Shown one piece after another: positions 23,806 to 36,665 of a stretch of DNA of 53,023 bases. Within the stretch, counting starts at the first letter, position 1. Each line of letters begins with the position of its first letter. This stretch comes from Steinernema hermaphroditum (lineage: Eukaryota; Nematoda; Chromadorea; Rhabditida; Steinernematidae). Under the pieces are notes generated by a model. It saw only the letters and a list, made by a program, of their open reading frames with translations, made no database searches and was not told where the DNA came from. The stretch spans positions 574,291 through 627,313 of the forward strand of contig JAUCMV010000006.1 in the NCBI GenBank assembly GCA_030435675.1, written 5' to 3'. Made by a program: the position numbers and the translations under genes.

Positions 23806-25708
23806 TCAATTCGAGACAGCAGGGCCCTTGCTCACACCAAGAGCTCTGCATCTGACCCTCCTGCTCCAAAGTACCATATCATTTTTATGATTCCATCTTG
23901 TAGAACTGCACGAGCCTGATCGAACGCGCCTATTCCCGTTCGGATTACTGTGGACTATCTTAGTTTCCTGCAAAACTTTCAATTCGAGACAGCAGGGCCC
24001 TTGCTCACACCAAGAGCTCTGCATCTGACCCTCCTGCTCCAAAGTACCATATCATTTTTATGATTCCATCTTGTAGAACTGCACGAGCCTGATCGAACGC
24101 GCCTATTCCCGTTCGGATTACTGTGGACTATCTTAGTTTCCTGCAAAACTTTCAATTCGAGACATCAGGGCCCTTGCTCACACCAAGAGCTCTGCATCTG
24201 ACCCTCCTGCTCCAAAGTACCATAGCATTTTTATGATTGGATCTTGTAGAACTGCACGAGCCTGATCGAACGCGCCTATTCCCGTTGGGATTACTGTGGA
24301 CTATCTTAGTTTCCTGCAAAACTTTCAATTCGAGACAGATAGGGCCTTGTTCATGCAAAGAGTTCTGCATCTGACCCTCCTCCTCCAAAGTACCATATCA
24401 TTTTTATGATTCCATCTTGTAGAACTGCACGAGCCTGATCGAACGCGCCTATTCCCGTTCGGATTACTGTGGACTATCTTAGTTTCCTGCAAAACTTTCA
24501 ATTCGAGACATCAGGGCCCTTGCTCACACCAAGAGCTCTGCATCTGACCCTCCTGCTCCAAAGTACCATAGCATTTTTATGATTGGATCTTGTAGAACTG
24601 CACGAGCCTGATCGAACGCGCCTATTCCCGTTGGGATTACTGTGGACTATCTTAGTTTCCTGCAAAACTTTCAATTCGAGACAGATAGGGCCTTGTTCAT
24701 GCAAAGAGTTCTGCACCTGACCCTCCTCCTCCAAAGTACCATATCATTTTTATGATTCCATCTTGTAGAACTGCACGAGCCTGATCGAACGCGCCTATTC
24801 CCGTTCGGATTACTGTGGACTATCTTAGTTTCCTGCAAAACTTTCAATTCGAGACAGCAGGGCCCTTGCTCACACCAAGAGCTCTGCATCTGACCCTCCT
24901 GCTCCAAAGTACCATAGCATTTTTATGATTGGATCTTGTAGAACTGCACGAGCCTGATCGAACGCGCCTACTCTCGTTGGATTTCCTGTGGACTACCTTA
25001 GTTTCCTGCAAAACTTTCAATTCGAGACAGCAGGGCCCTTGCTCACACCAAGAGCTCTGCATCTGACCCTCCTGCTCCAAAGTACCATAGCATTTTTATG
25101 ATTCCATCTTGTAGAACTGCACGAGCCTGATCGAACGCGCCTACTCTCGTTGGATTTCCTGTGGACTACCTTAGTTTCCTGCAAAACTTTCAATTCGAGA
25201 CAGCAGGGCCCTTGCTCACACCAAGAGCTCTGCATCTGACCCTCCTGCTCCAAAGTACCATATCATTTTTATGATTCCATCTTGTAGAACTGCACGAGCC
25301 TGATCGAACGCGCCTATTCCCGTTGGGATTACTGTGGACTATCTTAGTTTCCTGCAAAACTTTCAATTCGAGACAGATAGGGCCTTGTTCATGCAAAGAG
25401 TTCTGCATCTGACCCTCCTCCTCCAAAGTACCATATCATTTTTATGATTCCATCTTGTAGAACTGCACGAGCCTGATCGAACGCGCCTATTCCCGTTCGG
25501 ATTACTGTGGACTATCTTAGTTTCCTGCAAAACTTTCAATTCGAGACAGATAGGGCCTTGTTCATGCAAAGAGTTCTGCATCTGACCCTCCTGCTCCAAA
25601 GTACCATAGCATTTTTATGATTGGATCTTGTAGAACTGCACGAGCCTGATCGAACGCCCCTACTCTCGTTGGATTTCCTGTGGACTACCTTAGTTTCCTG
25701 CAAAACTT
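23806..25708. repeat. 11-mer HOR (1903 bp), copy 1
   Basis: Ordered markers are: two A monomers with tgattcc and cgttcgg; then alternating 'gacatcaggg' A monomers and B monomers with 'ctcctcctcc' at 24152-24843; two A monomers with ctactctcg, tttcctg and 'gactacctt'; and three more. Ten of the eleven monomers match copy 2 with only two base differences seen (gcacctg versus gcatctg near 24716, and ctacctt versus ctatctt near 25170). Confidence 0.85.
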
Positions 25709-27611
25709 TCAATTCGAGACAGCAGGGCCCTTGCTCACACCAAGAGCTCTGCATCTGACCCTCCTGCTCCAAAGTACCATATCATTTTTATGATTCCATC
25801 TTGTAGAACTGCACGAGCCTGATCGAACGCGCCTATTCCCGTTCGGATTACTGTGGACTATCTTAGTTTCCTGCAAAACTTTCAATTCGAGACAGCAGGG
25901 CCCTTGCTCACACCAAGAGCTCTGCATCTGACCCTCCTGCTCCAAAGTACCATATCATTTTTATGATTCCATCTTGTAGAACTGCACGAGCCTGATCGAA
26001 CGCGCCTATTCCCGTTCGGATTACTGTGGACTATCTTAGTTTCCTGCAAAACTTTCAATTCGAGACATCAGGGCCCTTGCTCACACCAAGAGCTCTGCAT
26101 CTGACCCTCCTGCTCCAAAGTACCATAGCATTTTTATGATTGGATCTTGTAGAACTGCACGAGCCTGATCGAACGCGCCTATTCCCGTTGGGATTACTGT
26201 GGACTATCTTAGTTTCCTGCAAAACTTTCAATTCGAGACAGATAGGGCCTTGTTCATGCAAAGAGTTCTGCATCTGACCCTCCTCCTCCAAAGTACCATA
26301 TCATTTTTATGATTCCATCTTGTAGAACTGCACGAGCCTGATCGAACGCGCCTATTCCCGTTCGGATTACTGTGGACTATCTTAGTTTCCTGCAAAACTT
26401 TCAATTCGAGACATCAGGGCCCTTGCTCACACCAAGAGCTCTGCATCTGACCCTCCTGCTCCAAAGTACCATAGCATTTTTATGATTGGATCTTGTAGAA
26501 CTGCACGAGCCTGATCGAACGCGCCTATTCCCGTTGGGATTACTGTGGACTATCTTAGTTTCCTGCAAAACTTTCAATTCGAGACAGATAGGGCCTTGTT
26601 CATGCAAAGAGTTCTGCATCTGACCCTCCTCCTCCAAAGTACCATATCATTTTTATGATTCCATCTTGTAGAACTGCACGAGCCTGATCGAACGCGCCTA
26701 TTCCCGTTCGGATTACTGTGGACTATCTTAGTTTCCTGCAAAACTTTCAATTCGAGACAGCAGGGCCCTTGCTCACACCAAGAGCTCTGCATCTGACCCT
26801 CCTGCTCCAAAGTACCATAGCATTTTTATGATTGGATCTTGTAGAACTGCACGAGCCTGATCGAACGCGCCTACTCTCGTTGGATTTCCTGTGGACTACC
26901 TTAGTTTCCTGCAAAACTTTCAATTCGAGACAGCAGGGCCCTTGCTCACACCAAGAGCTCTGCATCTGACCCTCCTGCTCCAAAGTACCATAGCATTTTT
27001 ATGATTCCATCTTGTAGAACTGCACGAGCCTGATCGAACGCGCCTACTCTCGTTGGATTTCCTGTGGACTATCTTAGTTTCCTGCAAAACTTTCAATTCG
27101 AGACAGCAGGGCCCTTGCTCACACCAAGAGCTCTGCATCTGACCCTCCTGCTCCAAAGTACCATATCATTTTTATGATTCCATCTTGTAGAACTGCACGA
27201 GCCTGATCGAACGCGCCTATTCCCGTTGGGATTACTGTGGACTATCTTAGTTTCCTGCAAAACTTTCAATTCGAGACAGATAGGGCCTTGTTCATGCAAA
27301 GAGTTCTGCATCTGACCCTCCTCCTCCAAAGTACCATATCATTTTTATGATTCCATCTTGTAGAACTGCACGAGCCTGATCGAACGCGCCTATTCCCGTT
27401 CGGATTACTGTGGACTATCTTAGTTTCCTGCAAAACTTTCAATTCGAGACAGCAGGGCCCTTGCTCACACCAAGAGCTCTGCATCTGACCCTCCTGCTCC
27501 AAAGTACCATAGCATTTTTATGATTGGATCTTGTAGAACTGCACGAGCCTGATCGAACGCGCCTACTCTCGTTGGATTTCCTGTGGACTATCTTAGTTTC
27601 CTGCAAAACTT
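25709..27611. repeat. 11-mer HOR (1903 bp), copy 2
   Basis: Adjacent tandem copy of 23806-25708. The last monomer (27439) differs: it has an A head and gaacgcgcc where copy 1 has a B head and gaacgcccc. The repeat therefore ends there and the hexamer zone begins. Confidence 0.83.
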
Positions 27612-28649
27612 TCAATTCGAGACAGCAGGGCCCTTGCTCACACCAAGAGCTCTGCATCTGACCCTCCTGCTCCAAAGTACCATAGCATTTTTATGATTCC
27701 ATCTTGTAGAACTGCACGAGCCTGATCGAACGCGCCTACTCTCGTTGGATTTCTTGTGGACTATCTTAGTTTCCTGCAAAACTTTCAATTCGAGACAGAT
27801 AGGGCCTTGTTCATGTAAAGAGTTCTGCATCTGACCCTCCTGCTCCAAAGTACCATATCATTTTTATGATTCCATCTTGTAGAACTGCACGAGCCTGATC
27901 GAACGCGCCTATTCCCGTTCGGATTACTGTGGACTATCTTAGTTTCCTGCAAAACTTTCAATTCGAGACAGCAGGGCCCTTGCTCACACCAAGAGCTCTG
28001 CATCTGACCCTCCTGCTCCAAAGTACCATAGCATTTTTATGATTGGATCTTGTAGAACTGCACGAGCCTGATCGAACGCGCCTACTCTCGTTGGATTTCT
28101 TGTGGACTATCTTAGTTTCCTGCAAAACTTTCAATTCGAGACAGATAGGGCCTTGTTCATGCAAAGGGTTCTGCATCTGACCCTCCTGCTCCAAAGTACC
28201 ATAGCATTTTTATGATCGGATCTTGTAGAACTGCACGAGCCTGATCGAACGCGCCTACTCTCGTTGGATTTACTGTGGACTATCTTAGTTTCCTGCAAAA
28301 CTTTCAATTCGAGACAGATAGGGCCTTGTTCATGCAAAGAGTTCTGCATCTGACCCTCCTGCTCCAAAGTACCATATCATTTTTATGGTTCCATCTTGTA
28401 GAACTGCGCGAGCCTGATCGAACGCGCCTATTCCCGTTGGGATTACTGTGGACTATCTTAGTTTCCTGCAAAACTTTCAATTCGAGACAGCAGGGCCCTT
28501 GCTCACACCAAGAGCTCTGCATCTGACCCTCCTGCTCCAAAGTACCATAGCATTTTTATGATTGGATCTTGTAGAACTGCACGAGCCTGATCGAACGCGC
28601 CTACTCTCGTTGGATTTCCTGTGGACTATCTTAGTTTCCTGCAAAACTT
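27612..28649. repeat. Hexameric HOR (1038 bp), copy 1
   Basis: Six monomers in order: A/tgattcc/tttcttg; B with catgtaaag; A/tgattgg/tttcttg; B with gcaaagggttctg and tgatcgg; B with the rare 'ttatggttcc' (g at 28388) and cgttggg; A/tgattgg/tttcctg. Confidence 0.83.
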
Positions 28650-29687
28650 TCAATTCGAGACAGCAGGGCCCTTGCTCACACCAAGAGCTCTGCATCTGAC
28701 CCTCCTGCTCCAAAGTACCATAGCATTTTTATGATTCCATCTTGTAGAACTGCACGAGCCTGATCGAACGCGCCTACTCTCGTTGGATTTCTTGTGGACT
28801 ATCTTAGTTTCCTGCAAAACTTTCAATTCGAGACAGATAGGGCCTTGTTCATGTAAAGAGTTCCGCATCTGACCCTCCTGCTCCAAAGTACCATATCATT
28901 TTTATGATTCCATCTTGTAGAACTGCACGAGCCTGATCGAACGCGCCTATTCCCGTTCGGATTACTGTGGACTATCTTAGTTTCCTGCAAAACTTTCAAT
29001 TCGAGACAGCAGGGCCCTTGCTCACACCAAGAGCTCTGCATCTGACCCTCCTGCTCCAAAGTACCATAGCATTTTTATGATTGGATCTTGTAGAACTGCA
29101 CGAGCCTGATCGAACGCGCCTACTCTCGTTGGATTTCTTGTGGACTATCTTAGTTTCCTGCAAAACTTTCAATTCGAGACAGATAGGGCCTTGTTCATGC
29201 AAAGGGTTCTGCATCTGACCCTCCTGCTCCAAAGTACCATAGCATTTTTATGATCGGATCTTGTAGAACTGCACGAGCCTGATCGAACGCGCCTACTCTC
29301 GTTGGATTTACTGTGGACTATCTTAGTTTCCTGCAAAACTTTCAATTCGAGACAGATAGGGCCTTGTTCATGCAAAGAGTTCTGCATCTGACCCTCCTGC
29401 TCCAAAGTACCATATCATTTTTATGGTTCCATCTTGTAGAACTGCACGAGCCTGATCGAACGCGCCTATTCCCGTTGGGATTACTGTGGACTATCTTAGT
29501 TTCCTGCAAAACTTTCAATTCGAGACAGCAGGGCCCTTGCTCACACCAAGAGCTCTGCATCTGACCCTCCTGCTCCAAAGTACCATAGCATTTTTATGAT
29601 TGGATCTTGTAGAACTGCACGAGCCTGATCGAACGCGCCTATTCCCGTTGGGATTACTGTGGACTATCTTAGTTTCCTGCAAAACTT
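28650..29687. repeat. Hexameric HOR (1038 bp), copy 2
   Basis: Same six-monomer order, including 'ttatggttcc' (g at 29426, exactly 1038 bp after 28388). Small differences are gttccgcat for gttctgcat in the second monomer and tattcccgttggg in the last, where the unit runs into a three-monomer insertion at 29688-30206. Confidence 0.82.
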
Positions 29688-30206
29688 TCAATTCGAGACA
29701 TCAGGGCCCTTGCTCACACCAAGAGCTCTGCATCTGACCCTCCTGCTCCAAAGTACCATAGCATTTTTATGATTGGATCTTGTAGAACTGCACGAGCCTG
29801 ATCGAACGCGCCTATTCCCGTTGGGATTACTGTGGACTATCTTAGTTTCCTGCAAAACTTTCAATTCGAGACAGATAGGGCCTTGTTCATGCAAAGAGTT
29901 CTGCATCTGACCCTCCTGCTCCAAAGTACCATATCATTTTTATGATTCCATCTTGTAGAACTGCACGAGCCTGATCGAACGCGCCTATTCCCGTTCGGAT
30001 TACTGTGGACTATCTTAGTTTCCTGCAAAACTTTCAATTCGAGACAGCAGGGCCCTTGCTCACACCAAGAGCTCTGCATCTGACCCTCCTGCTCCAAAGT
30101 ACCATAGCATTTTTATGATTGGATCTTGTAGAACTGCACGAGCCTGATCGAACGCGCCTACTCTCGTTGGATTTCCTGTGGACTACCTTAGTTTCCTGCA
30201 AAACTT

Positions 30207-31244
30207 TCAATTCGAGACAGCAGGGCCCTTGCTCACACCAAGAGCTCTGCATCTGACCCTCCTGCTCCAAAGTACCATAGCATTTTTATGATTCCATCTT
30301 GTAGAACTGCACGAGCCTGATCGAACGCGCCTACTCTCGTTGGATTTCTTGTGGACTATCTTAGTTTCCTGCAAAACTTTCAATTCGAGACAGATAGGGC
30401 CTTGTTCATGTAAAGAGTTCTGCATCTGACCCTCCTGCTCCAAAGTACCATATCATTTTTATGATTCCATCTTGTAGAACTGCACGAGCCTGATCGAACG
30501 CGCCTATTCCCGTTCGGATTACTGTGGACTATCTTAGTTTCCTGCAAAACTTTCAATTCGAGACAGCAGGGCCCTTGCTCACACCAAGAGCTCTGCATCT
30601 GACCCTCCTGCTCCAAAGTACCATAGCATTTTTATGATTGGATCTTGTAGAACTGCACGAGCCTGATCGAACGCGCCTACTCTCGTTGGATTTCTTGTGG
30701 ACTATCTTAGTTTCCTGCAAAACTTTCAATTCGAGACAGATAGGGCCTTGTTCATGCAAAGAGTTCTGCATCTGACCCTCCTGCTCCAAAGTACCATAGC
30801 ATTTTTATGATCGGATCTTGTAGAACTGCACGAGCCTGATCGAACGCGCCTACTCTCGTTGGATTTACTGTGGACTATCTTAGTTTCCTGCAAAACTTTC
30901 AATTCGAGACAGATAGGGCCTTGTTCATGCAAAGAGTTCTGCATCTGACCCTCCTGCTCCAAAGTACCATATCATTTTTATGATTCCATCTTGTAGAACT
31001 GCACGAGCCTGATCGAACGCGCCTATTCCCGTTGGGATTACTGTGGACTATCTTAGTTTCCTGCAAAACTTTCAATTCGAGACAGCAGGGCCCTTGCTCA
31101 CACCAAGAGCTCTGCATCTGACCCTCCTGCTCCAAAGTACCATAGCATTTTTATGATTGGATCTTGTAGAACTGCACGAGCCTGATCGAACGCGCCTACT
31201 CTCGTTGGATTTCCTGTGGACTACCTTAGTTTCCTGCAAAACTT
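30207..31244. repeat. Hexameric HOR (1038 bp), copy 3
   Basis: Same order as the units at 27612 and 28650, but with gcaaagagttctg in the fourth monomer and ttatgattcc in the fifth. It is separated from copy 2 by a three-monomer piece (29688-30206) resembling the 11-mer zone ('gacatcaggg'). Confidence 0.82.
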
Positions 31245-32282
31245 TCAATTCGAGACAGCAGGGCCCTTGCTCACACCAAGAGCTCTGCATCTGACCCTCC
31301 TGCTCCAAAGTACCATAGCATTTTTATGATTCCATCTTGTAGAACTGCACGAGCCTGATCGAACGCGCCTACTCTCGTTGGATTTCTTGTGGACTATCTT
31401 AGTTTCCTGCAAAACTTTCAATTCGAGACAGATAGGGCCTTGTTCATGTAAAGAGTTCTGCATCTGACCCTCCTGCTCCAAAGTACCATATCATTTTTAT
31501 GATTCCATCTTGTAGAACTGCACGAGCCTGATCGAACGCGCCTATTCCCGTTCGGATTACTGTGGACTATCTTAGTTTCCTGCAAAACTTTCAATTCGAG
31601 ACAGCAGGGCCCTTGCTCACACCAAGAGCTCTGCATCTGACCCTCCTGCTCCAAAGTACCATAGCATTTTTATGATTGGATCTTGTAGAACTGCACGAGC
31701 CTGATCGAACGCGCCTACTCTCGTTGGATTTCTTGTGGACTATCTTAGTTTCCTGCAAAACTTTCAATTCGAGACAGATAGGGCCTTGTTCATGCAAAGG
31801 GTTCTGCATCTGACCCTCCTGCTCCAAAGTACCATAGCATTTTTATGATCGGATCTTGTAGAACTGCACGAGCCTGATCGAACGCGCCTACTCTCGTTGG
31901 ATTTACTGTGGACTATCTTAGTTTCCTGCAAAACTTTCAATTCGAGACAGATAGGGCCTTGTTCATGCAAAGAGTTCTGCATCTGACCCTCCTGCTCCAA
32001 AGTACCATATCATTTTTATGATTCCATCTTGTAGAACTGCACGAGCCTGATCGAACGCGCCTATTCCCGTTGGGATTACTGTGGACTATCTTAGTTTCCT
32101 GCAAAACTTTCAATTCGAGACAGCAGGGCCCTTGCTCACACCAAGAGCTCTGCATCTGACCCTCCTGCTCCAAAGTACCATAGCATTTTTATGATTGGAT
32201 CTTGTAGAACTGCACGAGCCTGATCGAACGCGCCTACTCTCGTTGGATTTCTTGTGGACTATCTTAGTTTCCTGCAAAACTT
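31245..32282. repeat. Hexameric HOR (1038 bp), copy 4, last monomer changed
   Basis: The first five monomers follow the unit, including gcaaagggttctg at position four. The sixth (32110) has ctactctcg with tttcttg and runs directly into another catgtaaag B monomer, so the period breaks here. Confidence 0.78.
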
Positions 32283-33193
32283 TCAATTCGAGACAGATAG
32301 GGCCTTGTTCATGTAAAGAGTTCTGCATCTGACCCTCCTGCTCCAAAGTACCATATCATTTTTATGATTCCATCTTGTAGAACTGCACGAGCCTGATCGA
32401 ACGCGCCTATTCCCGTTCGGATTACTGTGGACTATCTTAGTTTCCTGCAAAACTTTCAATTCGAGACAGATAGGGCCTTGTTCATGCAAAGAGTTCTGCA
32501 TCTGACCCTCCTGCTCCAAAGTACCATAGCATTTTTATGATTGGATCTTGTAGAACTGCACGAGCCTGATCGAACGCGCCTATTCCCGTTGGGATTACTG
32601 TGGACTATCTTAGTTTCCTGCAAAACTTTCAATTCGAGACAGCAGGGCCCTTGCTCACACCAAGAGCTCTGCATCTGACCCTCCTGCTCCAAAGTACCAT
32701 AGCATTTTTATGATCGGATCTTGTAGAACTGCACGAGCCTGATCGAACGCGCCTACTCTCGTTGGATTTCTTGTGGACTATCTTAGTTTCCTGCAAAACT
32801 TTCAATTCGAGACAGATAGGGCCTTGTTCATGCAAAGAGTTCTGCATCTGACCCTCCTGCTCCAAAGTACCATATCATTTTTATGATTCCATCTTGTAGA
32901 ACTGCACGAGCCTGATCGAACGCGCCTATTCCCGTTCGGATTACTGTGGACTATCTTAGTTTCCTGCAAAACTTTCAATTCGAGACAGATAGGGCCTTGT
33001 TCATGCAAAGAGTTCTGCATCTGACCCTCCTGCTCCAAAGTACCATAGCATTTTTATGATTGGATCTTGTAGAACTGCACGAGCCTGATCGAACGCGCCT
33101 ATTCCCGTTGGGATTACTGTGGACTATCTTAGTTTCCTGCAAAACTTTCAATTCGAGACAGTTAGGGCCTTGTTCATACAAAGAGTTATGCAT

Positions 33194-33224
33194 CTGACCC
33201 CTCCGCTCCAAAGATTTTTATGAT
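33194..33224. repeat. Variable type C junction 10 (monomer 164 bp)
   Basis: The junction reads 'ccgctccaaagatttttatg'. Confidence 0.85.
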
Positions 33225-33840
33225 TGGATCTTGTAGAACTGCACGAGCCTGATCGAACGCCCCTACTCTCGTTGGATTTCCTGTGGACTACCTTAGTTTC
33301 CTGCAAAACTTTCAATTCGAGACAGCAGGGCCCTTGCTCACACCAAGAGCTCTGCATCTGACCCTCCTGCTCCAAAGTACCATATCATTTTTATGATTCC
33401 ATCTTGTAGAACTGCACGAGCCTGATCGAACGCGCCTATTCCCGTTGGGATTACTGTGGACTATCTTAGTTTCCTGCAAAACTTTCAATTCGAGACAGCA
33501 GGGCCCTTGCTCACACCAAGAGCTCTGCATCTGACCCTCCTGCTCCAAAGTACCATAGCATTTTTATGATCGGATCTTGTAGAACTGCACGAGCCTGATC
33601 GAACGCGCCTACTCACGTTGGATTTACTGTGGACTATCTTAGTTTCCTGCAAAACTTTCAATTCGAGACAGATAGGGCCTTGTTCATGCAAAGAGTTCTG
33701 CATCTGACCCTCCTGCTCCAAAGTACCATAGCATTTTTATGATTGGATCTTGTAGAACTGCACGAGCCTGATCGAACGCGCCTACTCACGTTGGATTTAC
33801 TGTGGACTATCTTAGTTTCCTGCAAAACTTTCAATTCGAG

Positions 33841-33861
33841 ACAGATAGGGCCCTTGTTCAT
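33841..33861. repeat. A/B hybrid head (174-bp monomer)
   Basis: The sequence 'acagatagggcccttgttca' has the inserted T of type B and the third C of type A. This breaks the usual compensation that keeps both at 173 bp. Similar hybrids are at 7174-7194, 11491-11511 and 12011-12031. Confidence 0.85.
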
Positions 33862-34360
33862 GCAAAGAGTTCTGCATCTGACCCTCCTGCTCCAAAGTAC
33901 CATAGCATTTTTATGATTGGATCTTGTAGAACTGCACGAGCCTGATCGAACGCGCCTACTCTCGTTGGATTTACTGTGGACTATCTTAGTTTCCTGCAAA
34001 ACTTTCAATTCGAGACAGATAGGGCCTTGTTCATGCAAAGAGTTCTGCATCTGACCCTCGTGCTCCAAAGTACCATAGCATTTTTATGATCGGATCTTGT
34101 AGAACTGCACGAGCCTGATCGAACGCGCCTACTCTCGTTGGATTTACTGTGGACTATCTTAGTTTCCTGCAAAACTTTCAATTCGAGACAGATAGGGCCT
34201 TGTTCATGCAAAGAGTTCTGCATCTGACCCTCCTGCTCCAAAGTACCATATCATTTTTATGATTCCATCTTGTAGAACTGCACGAGCCTGATCGAACGCG
34301 CCTATTCCCGTTCGGATTACTGTGGACTATCTTAGTTTCCTGCAAAACTTTCAATTCGAG

Positions 34361-34381
34361 ACAGACAGGGCCCTTGCTCAC
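34361..34381. repeat. A/B hybrid head, 'cagacaggg' form (174-bp monomer)
   Basis: The sequence 'acagacagggcccttgctca' has an extra base before the type A head. It is unique in the window in this form. Confidence 0.85.
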
Positions 34382-34570
34382 ACCAAGAGCTCTGCATCTG
34401 ACCCTCCTGCTCCAAAGTACCATATCATTTTTATGATTCCATCTTGTAGAACTGCACGAGCCTGATCGAACGCGCCTATTCCCGTTCGGATTACTGTGGA
34501 CTATCTTAGTTTCCTGCAAAACTTTCAATTCGAGACAGTTAGGGCCTTGTTCATACAAAGAGTTATGCAT

Positions 34571-34604
34571 CTGACCCCTCCGCTCCAAAGTAATGATTTT
34601 TATG
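34571..34604. repeat. Variable type C junction 11 (monomer 169 bp)
   Basis: The junction reads 'ccgctccaaagtaatgattt', with 'taatg' not found elsewhere in the array at this place. Confidence 0.85.
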
Positions 34605-35260
34605 ATTGGATCTTGTAGAACTGCACGAGCCTGATCGAACGCCCCTACTCTCGTTGGATTTCCTGTGGACTACCTTAGTTTCCTGCAAAACTTTCAATTC
34701 GAGACAGCAGGGCCCTTGCTCACACCAAGAGCTCTGCATCTGACCCTCCTGCTCCAAAGTACCATATCATTTTTATGATTCCATCTTGTAGAACTGCACG
34801 AGCCTGATCGAACGCGCCTATTCCCGTTCGGATTACTGTGGACTATCTTAGTTTCCTGCAAAACTTTCAATTCGAGACAGATAGGGCCTTGTTCATGCAA
34901 AGAGTTCTGCATCTGACCCTCCTGCTCCAAAGTACCATATCATTTTTATGATTCCATCTTGTAGAACTGCACGAGCCTGATCGAACGCGCCTATTCCCGT
35001 TCGGATTACTGTGGACTATCTTAGTTTCCTGCAAAACTTTCAATTCGAGACAGCAGGGCCCTTGCTCACACCAAGAGCTCTGCATCTGACCCTCCTGCTC
35101 CAAAGTACCATATCATTTTTATGATTCCATCTTGTAGAACTGCACGAGCCTGATCGAACGCGCCTATTCCCGTTCGGATTACTGTGGACTATCTTAGTTT
35201 CCTGCAAAACTTTCAATTCGAGACAGTTAGGGCCTTGTTCATACAAAGAGTTATGCATCT

Positions 35261-35285
35261 GACCCCTCCGCTCCGATTTTTATGA
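35261..35285. repeat. Variable type C junction 12 (monomer 161 bp)
   Basis: The junction reads 'cctccgctccgatttttatg'. Confidence 0.85.
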
Positions 35286-36632
35286 TTGGATCTTGTAGAA
35301 CTGCACGAGCCTGATCGAACGCCCCTACTCTCGTTGGATTTCCTGTGGACTACCTTAGTTTCCTGCAAAACTTTCAATTCGAGACAGCAGGGCCCTTGCT
35401 CACACCAAGAGCTCTGCATCTGACCCTCCTGCTCCAAAGTACCATAGCATTTTTATGATTCCATCTTGTAGAACTGCACGAGCCTGATCGAACGCGCCTA
35501 TTCCCGTTGGGATTACTGTGGACTATCTTAGTTTCCTGCAAAACTTTCAATTCGAGACAGATAGGGCCTTGTTCATGCAAAGAGTTCTGCATCTGACCCT
35601 CCTCCTCCAAAGTACCATATCATTTTTATGATTCCATCTTGTAGAACTGCACGAGCCTGATCGAACGCGCCTATTCCCGTTCGGATTACTGTGGACTATC
35701 TTAGTTTCCTGCAAAACTTTCAATTCGAGACAGCAGGGCCCTTGCTCACACCAAGAGCTCTGCATCTGACCCTCCTGCTCCAAAGTACCATAGCATTTTT
35801 ATGATTGGATCTTGTAGAACTGCACGAGCCTGATCGAACGCGCCTATTCCCGTTCGGATTTACTGTGGACTATCTTAGTTTCCTGCAAAACTTTCAATTC
35901 GAGACAGCAGGGCCCTTGCTCACACCAAGAGCTCTGCATCTGACCCTCCTGCTCCAAAGTACCATATCATTTTTATGATTCGATCTTGTAGAACTGCACG
36001 AGCCTGATCGAACGCGCCTATTCCCGTTCGGATTACTGTGGACTATCTTAGTTTCCTGCAAAACTTTCAATTCGAGACAGATAGGGCCTTGTTCATGCAA
36101 AGAGTTCTGCATCTGACCCTCCTCCTCCAAAGTACCATATCATTTTTATGATTCCATCTTGTAGAACTGCACGAGCCTGATCGAACGCGCCTATTCCCGT
36201 TCGGATTACTGTGGACTATCTTAGTTTCCTGCAAAACTTTCAATTCGAGACAGATAGGGCCTTGTTCATGCAAAGAGTTCTGCATCTGACCCTCCTGCTC
36301 CAAAGTACCATATCATTTTTATGATTCCATCTTGTAGAACTGCACGAGCCTGATCGAACGCGCCTATTCCCGTTCGGATTACTGTGGACTATCTTAGTTT
36401 CCTGCAAAACTTTCAATTCGAGACAGCAGGGCCCTTGCTCACACCAAGAGCTCTGCATCTGACCCTCCTGCTCCAAAGTACCATATCATTTTTATGATTC
36501 CATCTTGTAGAACTGCACGAGCCTGATCGAACGCGCCTATTCCCGTTCGGATTACTGTGGACTATCTTAGTTTCCTGCAAAACTTTCAATTCGAGACAGT
36601 TAGGGCCTTGTTCATACAAAGAGTTATGCATC

Positions 36633-36665
36633 TGACCCTCCTGCTCCGCTCCAAGATTTTTATGA
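36633..36665. repeat. Variable type C junction 13 (monomer 168 bp)
   Basis: The junction reads 'ctgctccgctccaagatttt'. It seems to contain both the canonical 'ctgctcc' and the type C 'cgctcc', as if the two were joined. Confidence 0.85.
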
